The notes beneath the pieces are model-generated. The model did not search any database. It was not told the DNA's origin and was given only the letters and a program-made list of their open reading frames with translations. Source: Leifsonia williamsii (lineage in GTDB: Bacteria > Actinomycetota > Actinomycetes > Actinomycetales > Microbacteriaceae). From it: a DNA stretch of 64,000 nt. Made by a program: the position numbers and the translations under genes. The DNA lies in NCBI RefSeq assembly GCF_030433685.1, contig NZ_JAROCF010000001.1, positions 1 through 64,000 on the forward strand. Reading direction: 5' to 3'. This document shows, piece after piece, positions 41,470-51,028 of this stretch (position 1 is the first letter of the stretch; every line of letters starts with the position of its first letter).

Positions 41470-42543
41470 ATGACGACCGAGGACGACACGACTCCGGCAC
41501 GCAGGACCCGCACCTGGCGCACGCTGATCGCGGTCGCCGCCGTGCTCATCCTGGTCGCGGGAGGGATGATCGCGGGCGTCGTCGGGACGCTTCTGCTCGC
41601 CGCGCCCCGCGGCAGCTGCGACGCGGCGGCGGTCGCCGACCGGGTGCTGCCGACGATCGTGACCGTGCAGGTGCGCGGCGACGGCGGGTCGGGCAACGGC
41701 AGCGGGCAGATCATCGACGGCGACGGGCACGTCCTCACCAACAACCATGTGATCGCGCCCGGGTCGACACCGGTGGCGCTCGTGGTGCGGCTGAGCGACG
41801 GCGAGGAGCTGCCCGCAACGCTCGTCGGTCGTGACCCCAAGACCGACCTCGCGGTGCTGAAGGTGACGAGCGAGGAGTCGCTCCCCGTCATCCGGACCGG
41901 CGACTCCGGCTCGCTCTCGGTCGGCCAGCCGGTCGTCGCGCTCGGGGCGCCGCTGGGACTGTCCAGCACGGTCACCGCCGGAATCGTCAGCGCGCTCGGC
42001 CGCACGGTTCCGGTGCCGAGCAACGACGCCACGAACGCGGTGCTCGCCGGCGCCATCCAGACCGACGCCTCCATCAACCCGGGCAACTCGGGCGGCGCCC
42101 TCGTGGACTGCGACGGCCGGCTCGTCGGCGTGAACACCGCCATCGCGACCGTTCCGAGCGGCGGCGGCCAGTCGAGCAGTGGCAGCGTCGGCATCGGCTT
42201 CGCCGTCCCGGTCGCTCAGGCGCTGCCGATCGCGCGCGAGCTCATCGAGCACGGGAGGGTCGACCACCCGAGCGCCGGTGTCTCGGTCACGCCGATCCCG
42301 CCGTCGGTGGCCGCCGCCTTCGGCATCACCGACGGGCTCTTCGTGCAGTCGGTCGCGTCCGGCGGCCCGGCGGACGAGGCCGGCATCCGGGCGGGCGACA
42401 TCCTGACGAGCGTGAACGGGCGCCCCGCGACCAGCGTCGACGCGCTGACCGCGGTGCAGGTGACGAGCAGTGCCGGCGACACGGTCGACGTGGAGTACCT
42501 GCGCGGCGGGGCGAAGCACACGGCGACGGTGACGCTGCGCTGA
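41470..42543 (+). CDS. HtrA/DegP-like serine protease with PDZ domain
   Basis: This 357-residue membrane-anchored protease has one N-terminal helix (about residues 18-40) and a trypsin-like domain with catalytic His93 (TNNHVI), Asp126 (KTDLAVL) and Ser207 (GNSGGAL). A C-terminal PDZ domain contains GPADEAGIRAGDILTSVNG. It acts outside the membrane on misfolded or regulatory proteins. The start is ATG 41470, with GGAGCGAGGGGG as SD. It is divergent from the S-component-like gene and independent of the next gene. Confidence 0.92.
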   Translation: MTTEDDTTPARRTRTWRTLIAVAAVLILVAGGMIAGVVGTLLLAAPRGSCDAAAVADRVLPTIVTVQVRGDGGSGNGSGQIIDGDGHVLTNNHVIAPGSTPVALVVRLSDGEELPATLVGRDPKTDLAVLKVTSEESLPVIRTGDSGSLSVGQPVVALGAPLGLSSTVTAGIVSALGRTVPVPSNDATNAVLAGAIQTDASINPGNSGGALVDCDGRLVGVNTAIATVPSGGGQSSSGSVGIGFAVPVAQALPIARELIEHGRVDHPSAGVSVTPIPPSVAAAFGITDGLFVQSVASGGPADEAGIRAGDILTSVNGRPATSVDALTAVQVTSSAGDTVDVEYLRGGAKHTATVTLR

Positions 42544-42616
42544 GGAGGAGGCGGCGCTGAGGTCGTCAGCCGGCTTACTATCGAGGTAGGCTGACGGAGG
42601 CGGAAGGAGCCCCAGT

Positions 42617-43342
42617 ATGCTGCGCGTCCTCAGGAACGTCGTCGTCGCGATCGTCGCGGTCGTCGCGCTGGTCGTCGTGGGCTTCCTCGCCTGGGCGTCG
42701 ACGCCGATGATGGGCGACCGCGCAGCTGCGCTGACGGTCTGGCGCAACCCCGCCGTCCAGATCGAGGACGCGGGCGACGCCGTCGTCCTGACGCCCGCCG
42801 AGGGCGCCTCCGGCACCGGGCTGGTCTTCGTGCCCGGCGCACTGGTCGACCCGTACGCCTACCTGTCCACGCTCTCGGGTGCGGTGGAGGAGGCCGGCCT
42901 CACGGTGATCATCACCAAGCCGACCCTCAACCTGGCCTTCTTCGACCAGCGGCCGCTCAGCGCCTTCACCGCCCATGCCCCGGAGGTGCGCGACTGGTAC
43001 GTCGGCGGCCACTCGCTGGGCGGGGTCCGGGCCTGCCAGCTGGCCCACTCCGCCGACGTGAAGGGACTCATCCTGTTCGGCTCGTACTGCGCGACCGACG
43101 TGAGCCGGACGCCGCTGCGGGTCCTGTCGATCGGCGGCGAGCGCGACGGCCTGAGCACGCCGCAGAAGATCGCCGCCGCACGGCACCTGCTGCCGGCCGA
43201 CGCGCGGCTCGTGGAGGTGCCCGGCATGAACCACGCGCAGTTCGGTGCCTACGGGCCGCAGCCGGGCGACCGTACGCCGACCATCGACGACACGCAGGCG
43301 CGGGCCGCGATCACGCAAGCGCTGGTCGGATTCCTCGGCTGA
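42617..43342 (+). CDS. Alpha/beta hydrolase, membrane-anchored
   Basis: This 241-residue protein has an N-terminal helix (VVVAIVAVVALVVVGFLA) and an alpha/beta hydrolase domain. Nucleophile Ser133 lies in GGHSLGG, the acid candidate in GERDGLST and the His in GMNHAQFG. It resembles the dienelactone hydrolase-like group that occurs as single-pass secreted enzymes. SD AAGGAG lies 8 bases before the ATG. A 7-bp inverted repeat, GTCAGCC/GGCTGAC (42565-42595), lies between it and the protease gene. Substrate unknown. Confidence 0.82.
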   Translation: MLRVLRNVVVAIVAVVALVVVGFLAWASTPMMGDRAAALTVWRNPAVQIEDAGDAVVLTPAEGASGTGLVFVPGALVDPYAYLSTLSGAVEEAGLTVIITKPTLNLAFFDQRPLSAFTAHAPEVRDWYVGGHSLGGVRACQLAHSADVKGLILFGSYCATDVSRTPLRVLSIGGERDGLSTPQKIAAARHLLPADARLVEVPGMNHAQFGAYGPQPGDRTPTIDDTQARAAITQALVGFLG

Positions 43343-43397
43343 CCCGGCCGGGCGAGGCATGGACCGGCCCGATGACACGCAGCCCGAATCCCGGTCC

Positions 43398-43427
43398 TTG
43401 ACGCCCGATTCCGCACGGCGCTAGCTT
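43398..43427 (+). promoter_or_regulatory. Promoter of arcDA
   Basis: TTGACG (43398-43403), an 18-base spacer and TAGCTT (43422-43427) form a good promoter 33 bases before the arcD start. The gap to the preceding gene is 117 bases. Confidence 0.65.
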
Positions 43428-43459
43428 GGCGACGCCGGTCGCGGAGGGGGTTCGCAGAC

Positions 43460-44899
43460 ATGTCGGTCGCCGAGAAGACGCAGAGCAGTACCGCCAAGCT
43501 GTCCATGCTGACGATGGCCGGGATGGTCGTCGGCTCGATGGTCGGCGCGGGCATCTTCACCCTGCCCGGCCGGTTCGCGCAGGAGACCGGGGTCCTCGGC
43601 GCCCTGATCGCGTGGTCGGTCGCCGGGTTCGGCATGCTGATGCTGGCCTTCGTGTTCCAGCTCCTCGCGAACCGCAAGCCCGAGCTCGACGCGGGGGTGT
43701 ACGCGTATGCCAAGGCCGGGTTCGGGCAGTACCTCGGGTTCTTCTCCGCCTTCGGCTACTGGGCGAGCGCGGCGATGGGGCTGGTGTTCTACTGGGTCTT
43801 CATCATGTCGACCATCGGGGCGGTCGTCCCGGCGCTCGGCGACGGCGACACCCTCCTGGCGATCGGCATCTCGTCGGTCGGACTGTGGGGGTTCTTCCTG
43901 CTGATCCGGCGGGGCCTCCAGCAGGCGGCGGTCATCAACCGCATCGTCACGGTGGCCAAGCTGGTCCCGATCGTGGTCTTCGTGCTGCTCGCGCTGTTCG
44001 CGCTCAAGCCCGAGGTATTCGCCGAGAACTGGGCCGGCGCCTCGTACGCCGGGCCGCTGTTCGACCAGATCACCGGGACGATGCTGGTCACGGTCTTCGT
44101 CTTCCTCGGCGTCGAGGGCGCGAGCGTCTACTCCCGGCACGCCCGCCGCCGGCAGGACGTCGGCACGGCGACCATCCTCGGCTTCCTCAGCGTGTTCGCC
44201 GTGTTCGCCTCGGTCACGATCGTCTCGTACGGGGTGCTGCCGATGGGCGAGATCGCGCAGCTGCGCCAGCCGTCGATGGGCGGGGTGCTGGAGGCGGCCG
44301 TCGGCCCCTGGGGCGCCTGGCTGGTGAGCATCGGCCTCATCGTCTCGGTGCTCGGGGCCTACCTCGCCTGGTCGCTGATGGCCGCCGAGGTGCTGTTCGT
44401 GGCGGCCAAGGACGAGGACATGCCGCGGTTCCTCGCCCGCTCCAACACGGCAGACGTGCCGGGGCCCGCGCTGCTGATGACCGCGATCTTCGTGCAGGTG
44501 ATCCTCGTCGTCACCTACTTCTCGCAAGACGCCCTGAACTTCGCGCTCGATCTGACGAGCGCGCTGACCCTCATCCCGTTCTTCCTCGTCGCCTGCTACG
44601 CGCTCAAGCTCGTGACGACGAGAGAGACCTATCGGGAGAGCCCGAAGGGGTGGATGCGCGACCTCGTCGTCGCCGTGCTCGCGACCCTCTACACCGCGTT
44701 CCTGCTCTACGCGGCCGGGCTCCGGTTCGTCCTGGTGTCGCTGATCATCTATGCGCCGGCGACCATCCTCTTCGTCATGGCCAGACGCGAACAGGGCAGG
44801 AGGCTGTTCTCGGGCCGAGAGCTCGTCATCCTCGCCGTCTCGATCGCGGGCGCGGTCCTCGGGATCGTCGCCCTGGCGGTCGGCTGGATCACGATCTGA
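43460..44899 (+). CDS. arcD: Arginine/ornithine (basic amino acid) antiporter
   Basis: This 479-residue APC-superfamily transporter has about 12-13 helices. It opens with [21 protein letters not shown], the glycine-rich first helix of the basic amino acid antiporter group, and contains [15 protein letters not shown], a conserved ArcD-like block. It probably exchanges arginine for ornithine or citrulline. The deiminase gene follows 26 bases later, so the two form an operon behind promoter 43398-43427. No arcB or arcC follows, so the exchanged product could be citrulline rather than ornithine. Confidence 0.88.
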   Translation: MSVAEKTQSSTAKLSMLTMAGMVVGSMVGAGIFTLPGRFAQETGVLGALIAWSVAGFGMLMLAFVFQLLANRKPELDAGVYAYAKAGFGQYLGFFSAFGYWASAAMGLVFYWVFIMSTIGAVVPALGDGDTLLAIGISSVGLWGFFLLIRRGLQQAAVINRIVTVAKLVPIVVFVLLALFALKPEVFAENWAGASYAGPLFDQITGTMLVTVFVFLGVEGASVYSRHARRRQDVGTATILGFLSVFAVFASVTIVSYGVLPMGEIAQLRQPSMGGVLEAAVGPWGAWLVSIGLIVSVLGAYLAWSLMAAEVLFVAAKDEDMPRFLARSNTADVPGPALLMTAIFVQVILVVTYFSQDALNFALDLTSALTLIPFFLVACYALKLVTTRETYRESPKGWMRDLVVAVLATLYTAFLLYAAGLRFVLVSLIIYAPATILFVMARREQGRRLFSGRELVILAVSIAGAVLGIVALAVGWITI

Positions 44900-44924
44900 C
44901 CGCATCCCATGGGAAGGAAGTCAC

Positions 44925-46205
44925 GTGTCTGATGCAACCGCGCCCCACGGCGTCCACTCCGAGGTCGGGCAGCTGCGCAAGGTCCTCGTCTGCTCGCCGG
45001 GCCTCGCGCATCACCGGCTGACGCCGACCAACTCCGACGAGCTGCTGTTCGACGACGTGATGTGGGTCGACAACGCCGTCCGCGACCACGCCGCCTTCGT
45101 CGGCGACCTGCGCTCGCGCGGCGTGGAGGTGGTGGAGCTGCACGAGGCCCTCGCCGAGACCGTGGCGACCGCGGAGGCGCGCGACTGGCTGCTCGACCGC
45201 AAGCTCCAGCCGTCGCTCGTCGGGCCGGGGCTCGTCGAACCGACGCGGGAGTACCTGGAGACGCTCACGCCGGCCGAGCTGGCGCGGTTCCTGATCGGGG
45301 GCCTGTCGGCGCGCGACCTGCCCGAGCAGTACGGCAACGACCATCTCGCCCTGGCGCAGGACTCGACGGGAGGGTGGGAGTACCTGATGCCGCCCCTCCC
45401 CAACACCCTCTACACCCGCGATACGACCTGCTGGATCTATGGCGGCGTCACGCTGAACCCGCTGTACTGGCCGGCGCGACACGACGAGACGCTGCTCATG
45501 AAGGCCGTCTACCGGTTCCACCCCGGGTTCGCCGGCTCGACCGTGTGGTGGGGCGACCCGGAGGAGGATCAGGGCCGCGCCACCCTCGAGGGCGGCGACG
45601 TGATGCCGGTGGGCAACGGCGTCGTGCTGATCGGGATGAGCGAGCGCACCTCGCGCCAGGCGATCACGCAGCTCGCCGCAGCACTGTTCGACCAGGGCGC
45701 GGCCGAGCGGGTCATCGTCGCGGCGATGCCCCGGCTGCGCTCCGCCATGCACCTCGACACCGTCTTTACGTTCGCCGACCGGGACATCGTCACGCTGTAC
45801 CCGCGCATCATGGACCAGGTGCGCACGTTCACGCTCCGGCCCTCCGACCACGCGTCCTCCGACCATGCGTCCCCCGGCCGGACGCCCGTAGTGGCGGTCA
45901 TCGACGAGGGGCAGCGCGCGTTCGTCGACGTCGTCGCGTCGGCGCTCGGGCTGGACCGCCTTCGGGTGATCGAGACGGCGGGCGACAACTACGAGTCCGA
46001 GCGGCAGCAGTGGGACAGCGGCAACAACGCCGTGGCCCTGCGCCCCGGCGTCGTCTACACGTACGACCGCAACACCGCGACCAACGCGCTGCTGGAGAAG
46101 GCCGGCGTCGAGGTGATCCCGATCGTCGGCGCGGAGCTCGGCCGCGGCCGCGGCGGCGGGCACTGCATGACGTGCCCGATCGCGCGTGACGCGGTCGACT
46201 ACTGA
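44925..46205 (+). CDS. arcA: Arginine deiminase
   Basis: This 426-residue enzyme converts arginine to citrulline and ammonia. It begins at GTG 44925 with SD GGAAGGAAG. The catalytic residues of the guanidino-group modifying family are visible: Cys414 in GGGHCMTCP, His in MHLDTVFT, Asp in LEGGDVMP and the N-terminal FDD. An insertion [11 protein letters not shown] (about residues 307-317) duplicates SDHAS and is not in the usual family core. Role: ATP or pH homeostasis; only the first step of the ADI pathway is encoded here. Confidence 0.95.
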   Translation: MSDATAPHGVHSEVGQLRKVLVCSPGLAHHRLTPTNSDELLFDDVMWVDNAVRDHAAFVGDLRSRGVEVVELHEALAETVATAEARDWLLDRKLQPSLVGPGLVEPTREYLETLTPAELARFLIGGLSARDLPEQYGNDHLALAQDSTGGWEYLMPPLPNTLYTRDTTCWIYGGVTLNPLYWPARHDETLLMKAVYRFHPGFAGSTVWWGDPEEDQGRATLEGGDVMPVGNGVVLIGMSERTSRQAITQLAAALFDQGAAERVIVAAMPRLRSAMHLDTVFTFADRDIVTLYPRIMDQVRTFTLRPSDHASSDHASPGRTPVVAVIDEGQRAFVDVVASALGLDRLRVIETAGDNYESERQQWDSGNNAVALRPGVVYTYDRNTATNALLEKAGVEVIPIVGAELGRGRGGGHCMTCPIARDAVDY

Positions 46206-46232
46206 GCACGCGGCACGGAGTGACGCCGGGGA

Positions 46233-46272
46233 TCCGTTAGGAATCCCGCCCGGGCCGTATGGATTCCGTTAG
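46233..46272. promoter_or_regulatory. Direct repeats upstream of kdp, KdpE-site candidates
   Basis: TCCGTTAG occurs at 46233-46240 and 46265-46272, 32 bases apart (about three helical turns), with GAT before each. They lie 105-145 bases upstream of the first kdp start. Spacing suits tandem KdpE binding. No confident -35/-10 was found between 46206 and 46376, and no clear riboswitch fold is visible in this leader. Confidence 0.45.
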
Positions 46273-46376
46273 CACCCGCTGAGGGGCCTCCGCACCGGTG
46301 TTGGATCGGGCATTGCGCCTGTGGGCGTGCGGCCGCCGACCGGCGGGCGCCATCCCTCCTGACTGGAGTGTCTCTC

Positions 46377-46460
46377 GTGCTTGACGTCGTCTACGTACTG
46401 GGCGTGATCGCCCTGTTCGTGATCTTCGGCCTGGTCGGCAGGGCGGTGGAGAAGCTGTGA
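46377..46460 (+). CDS. 27-residue membrane peptide upstream of kdpF
   Basis: A GTG-initiated ORF with SD GGAG 8 bases upstream encodes [20 protein letters not shown] plus GRAVEKL. It is a single-helix peptide with a basic C-terminal tail. Its last codons, GGAGAAG (Glu-Lys), also form the SD for kdpF, and its stop overlaps the kdpF GTG. Similar short ORFs ending in -EKL or -ERL occur before kdpF in other bacteria from memory, but they are usually not annotated. Possibly an accessory subunit of the Kdp complex, or a translational coupler. Confidence 0.65.
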   Translation: MLDVVYVLGVIALFVIFGLVGRAVEKL

Positions 46461-46546
46461 TCGTCTTCGAGCTGATCGCCGCCGCCCTCGCCGTGGCCGC
46501 CCTGTTCTATCTGGTGGTCGCCCTCGTGAAGCCGGAGAAGTTCTGA
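46457..46546 (+). CDS. kdpF: Potassium-transporting ATPase subunit KdpF
   Basis: This 29-residue single-helix peptide, [20 protein letters not shown] then VALVKPEKF, has the standard KdpF length and the conserved KPE-F C-terminus. KdpF stabilises the KdpFABC complex through lipid-like packing near KdpA. GTG start overlaps the upstream peptide's stop, and its stop overlaps the kdpA ATG (TGATG). GGAGAAG within its last codons forms the kdpA SD. Confidence 0.93.
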   Translation: MIVFELIAAALAVAALFYLVVALVKPEKF

Positions 46547-48219
46547 TGACCTGGTTGTTCGCGATCGCGGCCCTGCTCACGGTCGCCCTCGTCCTCGCGG
46601 TGCTGTACCGCCCGCTCGGCGACTACATGGCCTGGATCTACACGTCGCGGAAGGACTGGCGCGTCGAGCGCGGCATCTACCGCCTCATCGGCGTCGACCC
46701 CCGCTCCGAGCAGACCTGGCAGGCCTACCTGCGCAGCGTGCTCGTCTTCTCCGCCGTCGGCCTGCTGCTCCTCTACGGGCTGCAGCGGCTGCAGCAGTGG
46801 CTGCCGTACTCGCTCGGCCTCCCGGCCCCGTCGGAGGACCTCTCGTTCAACACGGCCGCCTCCTTCGTCGGCAACACCAACTGGCAGTCGTACTCGCCGG
46901 AGCAGACGCTCGGCTACACCGTGCAGTTCGCCGGGCTCGCCGTGCAGAACTTCGTCTCGGCGGCCGTCGGCCTGGCGGTCGCCATCGCCCTGGTGCGCGG
47001 GTTCGCCTCCCGCCGGTCCGGCACCATCGGCAACTTCTGGGTCGACCTGATCCGCGGCTCCCTGCGCCTGCTGCTGCCGATCGCGGTGATCGGCGCGATC
47101 GTGCTCCTCGCGGGCGGGGTCATCCAGAACCTCAACGGGTTCACCGACGTGACGACGCTGAGCGGCGCCACGCAGTCGATCCCCGGCGGCCCGGTCGCGT
47201 CGCAGGAGGCGATCAAGCTGCTCGGCACCAACGGAGGCGGCTTCTTCAACGCCAACTCGGCGCACCCGTTCGAGAACCCCACCGCGTGGACCAACGTGGT
47301 GGAGGTCCTGCTCATGCTGGTCATCCCGTTCGCCCTCCCGCGCACCTTCGGCCGCATGGTCGGCAGCAACAAGCAGGGGTACGCGATCCTCAGCGTGATG
47401 GGCATCCTCTACGTCGCCTCGTTCGCGATCCTCACCGCCCTCGAGACCGCCGGTCGCGGCACCGCCCCCGAGCTGGCCGGCGCGGCGCTGGAGGGCAAGG
47501 AGGACCGCTTCGGCATCCTCGGCTCGACGCTGTTCTCGACCACCAGCACCGGAACCTCCACGGGCGCGGTCAACGCGATGCACGACTCGTTCACGGCCCT
47601 CGGCGGGATGCTGCCGATGCTGAACATGATGCTCGGCGAAGTCTCGCCCGGCGGCGTCGGCTCGGGCCTGTACGCGATCCTCGTGCTCGCCGTGATCGCC
47701 GTCTTCATCGCCGGGCTGCTGATCGGCCGCACCCCGGAGTACCTGGGCAAGAGGATCGGCCCGCGCGAGATCAAGCTGGCCGGCCTCTACATCCTGGTGA
47801 TGCCCGCGACGGTGCTGATCGGGACGGCGCTCAGCTTCGTCCTCCCCGGCGTCCGCGAGAGCGTGGAGAAGACCTCCATCCTCAACCCGGGCGTGCACGG
47901 GATGTCGGAGGTGCTCTACGCCTTCACCTCGGCGGCCAACAACAACGGCTCGGCGTTCGCCGGCCTGACCGCGAACACCCCGTGGATGAACACCGCGCTC
48001 GGCGTGGCCATCCTCGTCGGCCGGTTCGTGCCGATCGTGTTCGTGCTCGCGCTGGCCGGATCGCTCGCGGCGCAGGACAAGGTGCCCGCCAACGCGGGCA
48101 CGCTGCCCACGCACCGCCCGCAGTTCGTCGGCCTGCTCACCACGGTCACCGTCCTCGTGACCGCCCTCACCTTCTTCCCCGTTCTCACGCTGGGTCCCCT
48201 GGCGGAAGGGCTGCAGTAA
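46546..48219 (+). CDS. kdpA: Potassium-transporting ATPase subunit A
   Basis: This 557-residue channel-like subunit has about ten helices and binds and translocates potassium in the KdpFABC pump. The selectivity-filter-like segments include [34 protein letters not shown] and the [11 protein letters not shown] loop, all typical of KdpA. The start overlaps the kdpF stop. The complete operon kdpFABC is followed by kdpDE, the usual order in actinobacteria. Confidence 0.97.
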   Translation: MTWLFAIAALLTVALVLAVLYRPLGDYMAWIYTSRKDWRVERGIYRLIGVDPRSEQTWQAYLRSVLVFSAVGLLLLYGLQRLQQWLPYSLGLPAPSEDLSFNTAASFVGNTNWQSYSPEQTLGYTVQFAGLAVQNFVSAAVGLAVAIALVRGFASRRSGTIGNFWVDLIRGSLRLLLPIAVIGAIVLLAGGVIQNLNGFTDVTTLSGATQSIPGGPVASQEAIKLLGTNGGGFFNANSAHPFENPTAWTNVVEVLLMLVIPFALPRTFGRMVGSNKQGYAILSVMGILYVASFAILTALETAGRGTAPELAGAALEGKEDRFGILGSTLFSTTSTGTSTGAVNAMHDSFTALGGMLPMLNMMLGEVSPGGVGSGLYAILVLAVIAVFIAGLLIGRTPEYLGKRIGPREIKLAGLYILVMPATVLIGTALSFVLPGVRESVEKTSILNPGVHGMSEVLYAFTSAANNNGSAFAGLTANTPWMNTALGVAILVGRFVPIVFVLALAGSLAAQDKVPANAGTLPTHRPQFVGLLTTVTVLVTALTFFPVLTLGPLAEGLQ

Positions 48220-48221
48220 CG

Positions 48222-50393
48222 ATGTCCATCACCACCACCGCAACGACACCCGCGCCCGCGGGCCACGAGCCGCACGGCCCCGCGCCGCGGACACCCGCCG
48301 GCGCGTTCTCCTGGAGCCAGATCGTGCAGGCGCTCCCCGGCACGTTCCGCAAGCTCGACCCGCGCCTGCAGTGGCGCAACCCGGTCATGTTCGTGGTCTG
48401 GGTCGGCGCCGTGCTCACCACCGCACTGGCCGTGGCCGAGCCGTTCCTCGGCGGCCCGGCGGAGTCCGGCGGCACCGTCGTGCCCTGGTCGTTCACCGGG
48501 GCCATCGCGATCTGGCTCTGGCTGACGGTCCTGTTCGCCAACCTGGCCGAGGCCGTGGCCGAGGGGCGCGGCAAGGCGCAGGCCGACACGCTCCGCAAGA
48601 CGCGCACGAGCACGACCGCGCACCGGGTCGCCGACTATGACGCCTCCGTCGATCCGTCCGCCGAGCGGGCCGTGATGGAGGACGTCTCGTCCGCCGACCT
48701 GCGCCTCGGCGACACGGTCGTCGTGGCCGCCGGCGACCTGATCCCCGGCGACGGCGACATCGTCTGGGGGATCGCCTCGGTCGACGAGTCGGCCATCACC
48801 GGCGAGTCGGCTCCGGTCATCCGGGAGTCAGGAGGCGACCGCAGCGCCGTCACCGGCGGCACCCGCGTGCTCTCGGACCGCATCGTCGTGCGCATCACGT
48901 CGAAGCCGGGCGAGACCTTCGTCGACCGGATGATCGCGCTCGTCGAGGGCGCCGCCCGGCAGAAGACGCCCAACGAGATCGCGCTGTCGATCCTCCTCGC
49001 CGCCCTGACCATCGTCTTCGTGGTGGTGGCGCTCACCCTGAACCCGATCGCGTCGTACGCCGCGAAGCCGGTGAGCATCGCGGTACTGGTCGCCCTGCTG
49101 GTGTGCCTGATCCCGACGACCATCGGCGCCCTCCTGAGCGCCATCGGCATCGCCGGCATGGACCGGCTGGTGCAGCGCAACGTGCTGGCGATGTCCGGCC
49201 GGGCCGTGGAGGCCGCGGGCGACGTCACCACGCTGCTGCTCGACAAGACCGGCACGATCACCTACGGCAACCGCCGGGCGAGCGCCTTCGTGCGGCTCGG
49301 CGGGGTGCAGGAGCAGGAGCTGATCCGCGCCGCCGCGCTGTCGTCGCTCGCCGACCCGACGCCGGAGGGCACCTCGATCGTGGAGCTCGCCGTGCGCGAG
49401 GGCGTCGACGTCGGGACCACCGCCCCCGGCGAGATCGTGCCCTTCACCGCCCAGACCCGCATGTCGGGGCTCGACCTGCCGGACGGCACGCAGATCCGCA
49501 AGGGCGCCGGCTCGGCGGTCATCGCCTGGCTGGAGGCCGACGGCACGCGCCTCGCCTCGAGCCTGGTGGCGGAGCTGGAGGAGCACACCGAGCACATCTC
49601 GCAGAGCGGCGGCACTCCGCTCGTCGTCGCCAGGAAGAGCGCCGACGGCACGGGCGAGGTCCTCGGCGTCGTCCACCTCAAGGACGTCGTCAAGGAGGGG
49701 CTCGCCGAGCGCTTCGCCGAGCTGCGCGCCATGGGCATCCGCACCGTGATGATCACCGGCGACAACCCGCTCACCGCGCAGGCCATCGCGAAGGAGGCCG
49801 GCGTCGACGACTTCCTCGCGGAGGCCACCCCCGAGCAGAAGCTCGCCTACATCCGCACGGAGCAGGAGGGCGGCAACCTCGTCGCGATGACCGGTGACGG
49901 CACGAACGACGCCCCCGCGCTCGCGCAGGCGGACGTCGGCGTGGCGATGAACTCGGGCACCTCGGCGGCGAAGGAGGCCGGCAACATGGTCGACCTCGAC
50001 TCCGACCCGACGAAGCTCATCGACATCGTCCGGATCGGCAAGCAGCTGCTGATCACCCGCGGAGCGCTCACCACCTTCTCGATCGCGAACGACGTGGCGA
50101 AGTACTTCGCCATCATCCCGGCCATGTTCATGGGGGTCTTCCCCGGGCTGTCGGTGCTCAACATCATGGGCCTGCACTCCCCCGCCTCCGCGGTGCTGTC
50201 GGCCGTGATCTTCAACGCGATCGTGATCGTGCTGCTCGTCCCGCTCGCGCTGCGCGGCGTCCGCTACCGGGCCGCCAACGCCTCCGCCACCCTCAGCCGC
50301 AACCTCCTGGTCTACGGCGTCGGCGGCATCATCGCCCCCTTCATCGGGATCTGGCTGATCGACCTGGTCGTCCGCCTCATCCCCGGATTCTGA
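48222..50393 (+). CDS. kdpB: Potassium-transporting ATPase subunit B
   Basis: This 723-residue P-type ATPase subunit provides ATP hydrolysis for the pump. It shows ITGES (about residues 192-196), phosphorylation Asp341 in DKTGT, and [10 protein letters not shown] (about residue 560). The start is ATG 48222, 2 bases after the kdpA stop, with an Ala/Pro-rich N-terminal extension; the upstream open frame is not protein-like. Seven hydrophobic helices are visible. It closely follows the conventional KdpB architecture. Confidence 0.97.
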   Translation: MSITTTATTPAPAGHEPHGPAPRTPAGAFSWSQIVQALPGTFRKLDPRLQWRNPVMFVVWVGAVLTTALAVAEPFLGGPAESGGTVVPWSFTGAIAIWLWLTVLFANLAEAVAEGRGKAQADTLRKTRTSTTAHRVADYDASVDPSAERAVMEDVSSADLRLGDTVVVAAGDLIPGDGDIVWGIASVDESAITGESAPVIRESGGDRSAVTGGTRVLSDRIVVRITSKPGETFVDRMIALVEGAARQKTPNEIALSILLAALTIVFVVVALTLNPIASYAAKPVSIAVLVALLVCLIPTTIGALLSAIGIAGMDRLVQRNVLAMSGRAVEAAGDVTTLLLDKTGTITYGNRRASAFVRLGGVQEQELIRAAALSSLADPTPEGTSIVELAVREGVDVGTTAPGEIVPFTAQTRMSGLDLPDGTQIRKGAGSAVIAWLEADGTRLASSLVAELEEHTEHISQSGGTPLVVARKSADGTGEVLGVVHLKDVVKEGLAERFAELRAMGIRTVMITGDNPLTAQAIAKEAGVDDFLAEATPEQKLAYIRTEQEGGNLVAMTGDGTNDAPALAQADVGVAMNSGTSAAKEAGNMVDLDSDPTKLIDIVRIGKQLLITRGALTTFSIANDVAKYFAIIPAMFMGVFPGLSVLNIMGLHSPASAVLSAVIFNAIVIVLLVPLALRGVRYRAANASATLSRNLLVYGVGGIIAPFIGIWLIDLVVRLIPGF

Positions 50394-50411
50394 GCTCAGG
50401 AGCCGTACGCA

Positions 50412-51026
50412 ATGAACACCACAACCCGCTCCACCGGCCGCCTCACCTGGGTCGCGATCCGCTCGATGGTCCTGCTGACCCTCGTGCTGGGCGTCGGCTA
50501 CATGCTCGTGATCACGGCCGTCGGCCAGCTCGCGCTGCCCTGGCAGGCGAACGGCTCGACCGTGAAGGACGAGGCCGGCCAGGTGGTCGGCTCCGCCCTG
50601 ATCGGGCAGTCCTTCTCCGACGGGGACGGCAAGCCGCTGCCGCAGTTCTTCCAGCCGCGCCCGTCCGCCGCCGGCGACGGGTACGACGGGAAGGCCTCCT
50701 CCGGCTCCAACCTCGGCCCCGAGAACCCGGACCTGATCGCGGCGATCCGCGAGCGCAAGGCGGCCGTCGCCTCCTTCAACGGCGTCGCCGAGAGCGCGGT
50801 CCCCGCGGACGCGGTGACCGCCTCCGGCTCGGGCCTCGACCCCCACATCAGCCCCGCGTACGCCGAGCTGCAGGTGCGCCGGGTCGCCGAGGCCCGCGAT
50901 CTCTCCGAGGCGTCGGTGCGCACGCTCGTCGCCGAGCACACCCAGGGTCGCGACGTCGGGTACCTCGGCGAGCCGACCGTGAACGTGCTGCAGCTCAACC
51001 TCGCGCTCGAGAAGCTGAAGGGCTGA
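50412..51026 (+). CDS. kdpC: Potassium-transporting ATPase subunit C
   Basis: This 204-residue single-pass subunit has an N-terminal helix (MVLLTLVLGVGYMLVITAVGQ) and a soluble extracytoplasmic domain with GSALIGQSF, the FFQPRPSAAGDGYDG block and SGSGLDPHISP, all conserved in KdpC. It stabilises the A-B interface. It starts 18 bases after kdpB, with AGGAG before the ATG, and ends two bases before kdpD. Confidence 0.96.
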   Translation: MNTTTRSTGRLTWVAIRSMVLLTLVLGVGYMLVITAVGQLALPWQANGSTVKDEAGQVVGSALIGQSFSDGDGKPLPQFFQPRPSAAGDGYDGKASSGSNLGPENPDLIAAIRERKAAVASFNGVAESAVPADAVTASGSGLDPHISPAYAELQVRRVAEARDLSEASVRTLVAEHTQGRDVGYLGEPTVNVLQLNLALEKLKG

Positions 51027-51028
51027 CC

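Noticed and set aside
46206..46376. Possible riboswitch (for example c-di-AMP) in the kdp leader
   Set aside because: No conserved core or stem arrangement could be recognised; only direct repeats were found.
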